Source: Microthrixaceae bacterium
GTDB lineage: Bacteria > Actinomycetota > Acidimicrobiia > Acidimicrobiales > Acidimicrobilacustridaceae
Assembly: GCA_023264915.1 (NCBI GenBank)
Contig: JAHFUU010000015.1
Location: 1-13,979, forward strand
DNA length: 13,979 nucleotides
Direction of reading: 5' to 3'
Part shown: positions 13,069-13,979 of the stretch, in pieces
How positions within the stretch are numbered: the first letter of the stretch is position 1
How the letters are laid out: every line of letters begins with the position of its first letter
The notes under the pieces: model-generated
What the model saw: only the letters and a program-made list of their open reading frames with translations
Told to the model about the DNA's origin: nothing
Database searches by the model: none
Made by a program: the position numbers and the translations under genes

Positions 13069-13410
13069 GGCTTCTCCTTGGACAAAGTTCACGACTGGGG
13101 CATCGGGACCCTGGTGATGCGGGCTGGCGCCGCCGGGTGTCCCAGGCGGCCTCGTCGCCGCCGAAGAGCGCACTGCTCAGCCTATTCGCTGCGCGGCGAG
13201 CCTGTAGACCCGCACGGATCTGGCCGATCCTCAAGACGTGCCGGCTCAGGAAGAGATCACTGCTGAAGTCATAGGTTCAGCCCGCGAACGCGTCGTAGAT
13301 GTCATGAGGATCACGAATCAACCCTTGTGCGGGTTCGGTCCGGGCCGTGGCACAGCTGCCAAAGGTGCCATCCACCGGTGCTCCGGGGTCCGGCGGACGA
13401 TGGTGATGCC
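13069..13410. other. Divergent intergenic region
   Basis: This 342-nt stretch lies between the citrate synthase start and the sigma factor start and should hold both promoters. I see the citrate synthase Shine-Dalgarno at its left end but no convincing -10/-35 pair. A GGCAC/GTGCC hairpin lies at about 13350-13370. A 58-codon plus-strand frame (GTG 13238 to TGA 13412-13414) overlaps the sigma factor ATG as ATGA, but it has no family features and I do not call it a gene. Confidence 0.5.
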
Positions 13411-13979
13411 ATGAGCGCCCAGGCCGCGGTGCTGTTCGGGCCAGAGAGCAGCGTCGTCACTGAAGCGGTTCAGGTCATGCCGAGGCGGTTGAACCACCGG
13501 ACGGTGATCGAGCTCTACCGGGCCCACCATCTGAACCTGGTTCGTCTTGCGGCTCTCGTCGCCCCAGAAGACGGGATGGCGGAGGACCTCGTACAAGAGG
13601 CATTCGTCCGGCTGTACAAGGCGTGGCCACGCATCCGCGAGACCGAGAAGGTGTCAGCGTACCTGCGAGCCACCGTCGTCAACCTGGCTCGAGGCAGGGG
13701 CCGGCGGATCACCACCGCCCGACGCCATGTTCCCGGGCCACCCGCCGACTCGGCTTCAGCAGAGGACGTCGCGATGAGATCCCAAGCCGGAAGCGAGATC
13801 GTCGGCGAGCTTCGCCGGCTACCTGCACGCCAGCGCGAATGCCTCGTCCTGCGGTACTTCGAGGGCCTGCGCGAGGGTGAGATCGCAGCCACCCTGGGGA
13901 TCTCGTTGGGATCTGTCCGTACCCACACAACGCGAGGGATGGCTGCTCTCAGGGCCCACCTGGTCGGCCAGATCCCGAG
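13411..13979 (+). CDS. ECF sigma factor, SigE-type (3' end outside window)
   Basis: 189 codons are present and the frame is still open at the window end. Region 2 is VIELYRAHHLNLVRLAALVA through the core-binding motif MAEDLVQEAFVRLYKAW (residues about 56-72), then YLRATVVNLARGRGRR. After a linker, region 4 has LRRLPARQRECLVLRYFEGL followed by the DNA-binding helix-turn-helix EIAATLGISLGSVRTHTTRG (about 158-177). It would direct RNA polymerase to -35/-10 promoters of a stress or surface regulon. The ATG at 13411 is the first in-frame start. The two other start codons just upstream are out of frame, and no strong Shine-Dalgarno is present. Such genes are usually followed by an anti-sigma factor, which would lie outside the window. 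Confidence 0.9.
   Translation, partial: MSAQAAVLFGPESSVVTEAVQVMPRRLNHRTVIELYRAHHLNLVRLAALVAPEDGMAEDLVQEAFVRLYKAWPRIRETEKVSAYLRATVVNLARGRGRRITTARRHVPGPPADSASAEDVAMRSQAGSEIVGELRRLPARQRECLVLRYFEGLREGEIAATLGISLGSVRTHTTRGMAALRAHLVGQIP

Noticed and set aside
13238..13414. A 58-codon frame overlapping the sigma factor start as ATGA
   Set aside because: The overlap is suggestive, but there is no Shine-Dalgarno sequence, family similarity or characteristic composition, so it is not called as a gene.

Overview
The window is high-GC throughout. Its gene content (CBS-domain citrate synthase, SigE-type ECF sigma factor, Rv2258c-like methyltransferase, DUF1778-GNAT, PIN and Doc toxins) and four apparent leaderless starts with a TANNNT hexamer 6 nt upstream fit an actinobacterium. 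An Acidimicrobiia-like lineage is possible but is only inference. Most genes lie on the minus strand. The exceptions are a methyltransferase and gene remnants at the left edge and a sigma factor at the right edge.

Left edge (1-1900, plus strand): a class I SAM methyltransferase (292-1053), then a decayed stretch. It holds a SnoaL/NTF2-like gene broken by two single-G losses (1188-1656) and a small remnant with a further frame jump (about 1657-1785).

Toxin-antitoxin island (1904-4606, minus strand): DUF1778-GNAT (TacAT type), Phd-PIN (VapBC type) and RHH-Doc modules stand one after another. In each, the antitoxin gene comes first, the toxin starts at a GTG inside a 4-nt GTGA overlap, and the antitoxin has a leaderless-type promoter overlapped by a repeat operator. 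The Doc operator is a perfect 14-5-14 dyad. Between the first two modules lie a PIN-domain tail, in frame behind the VapC stop codon, and a possible CPCC-motif fragment. The TA genes probably act as self-contained regulated units.

Middle (4676-6573): an isolated palindrome resembling a type I-E CRISPR repeat, a PhnB/VOC-like protein, a YdeI/OmpD-associated-type protein and an alpha/beta hydrolase.

Restriction-modification operon (6677-9527, minus strand): a small RHH regulator overlaps a beta-class DNA methyltransferase with an extra C-terminal domain. A 337-aa protein with a PD-(D/E)xK-like signature follows and is the likely restriction enzyme. The proposed logic is RHH autoregulation from a leaderless promoter, with methylation and restriction encoded behind it.

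Right edge (9528-13979): a small lipoprotein with chagasin/I42-like features, behind an Rv2258c-type methyltransferase; a citrate synthase with N-terminal CBS domains and a Glu where the catalytic Asp is expected; and, divergent from it, an ECF sigma factor cut by the window end. A 43-bp imperfect repeat occurs at 5613-5655 and 11372-11414, each time a short distance upstream of a minus-strand gene.
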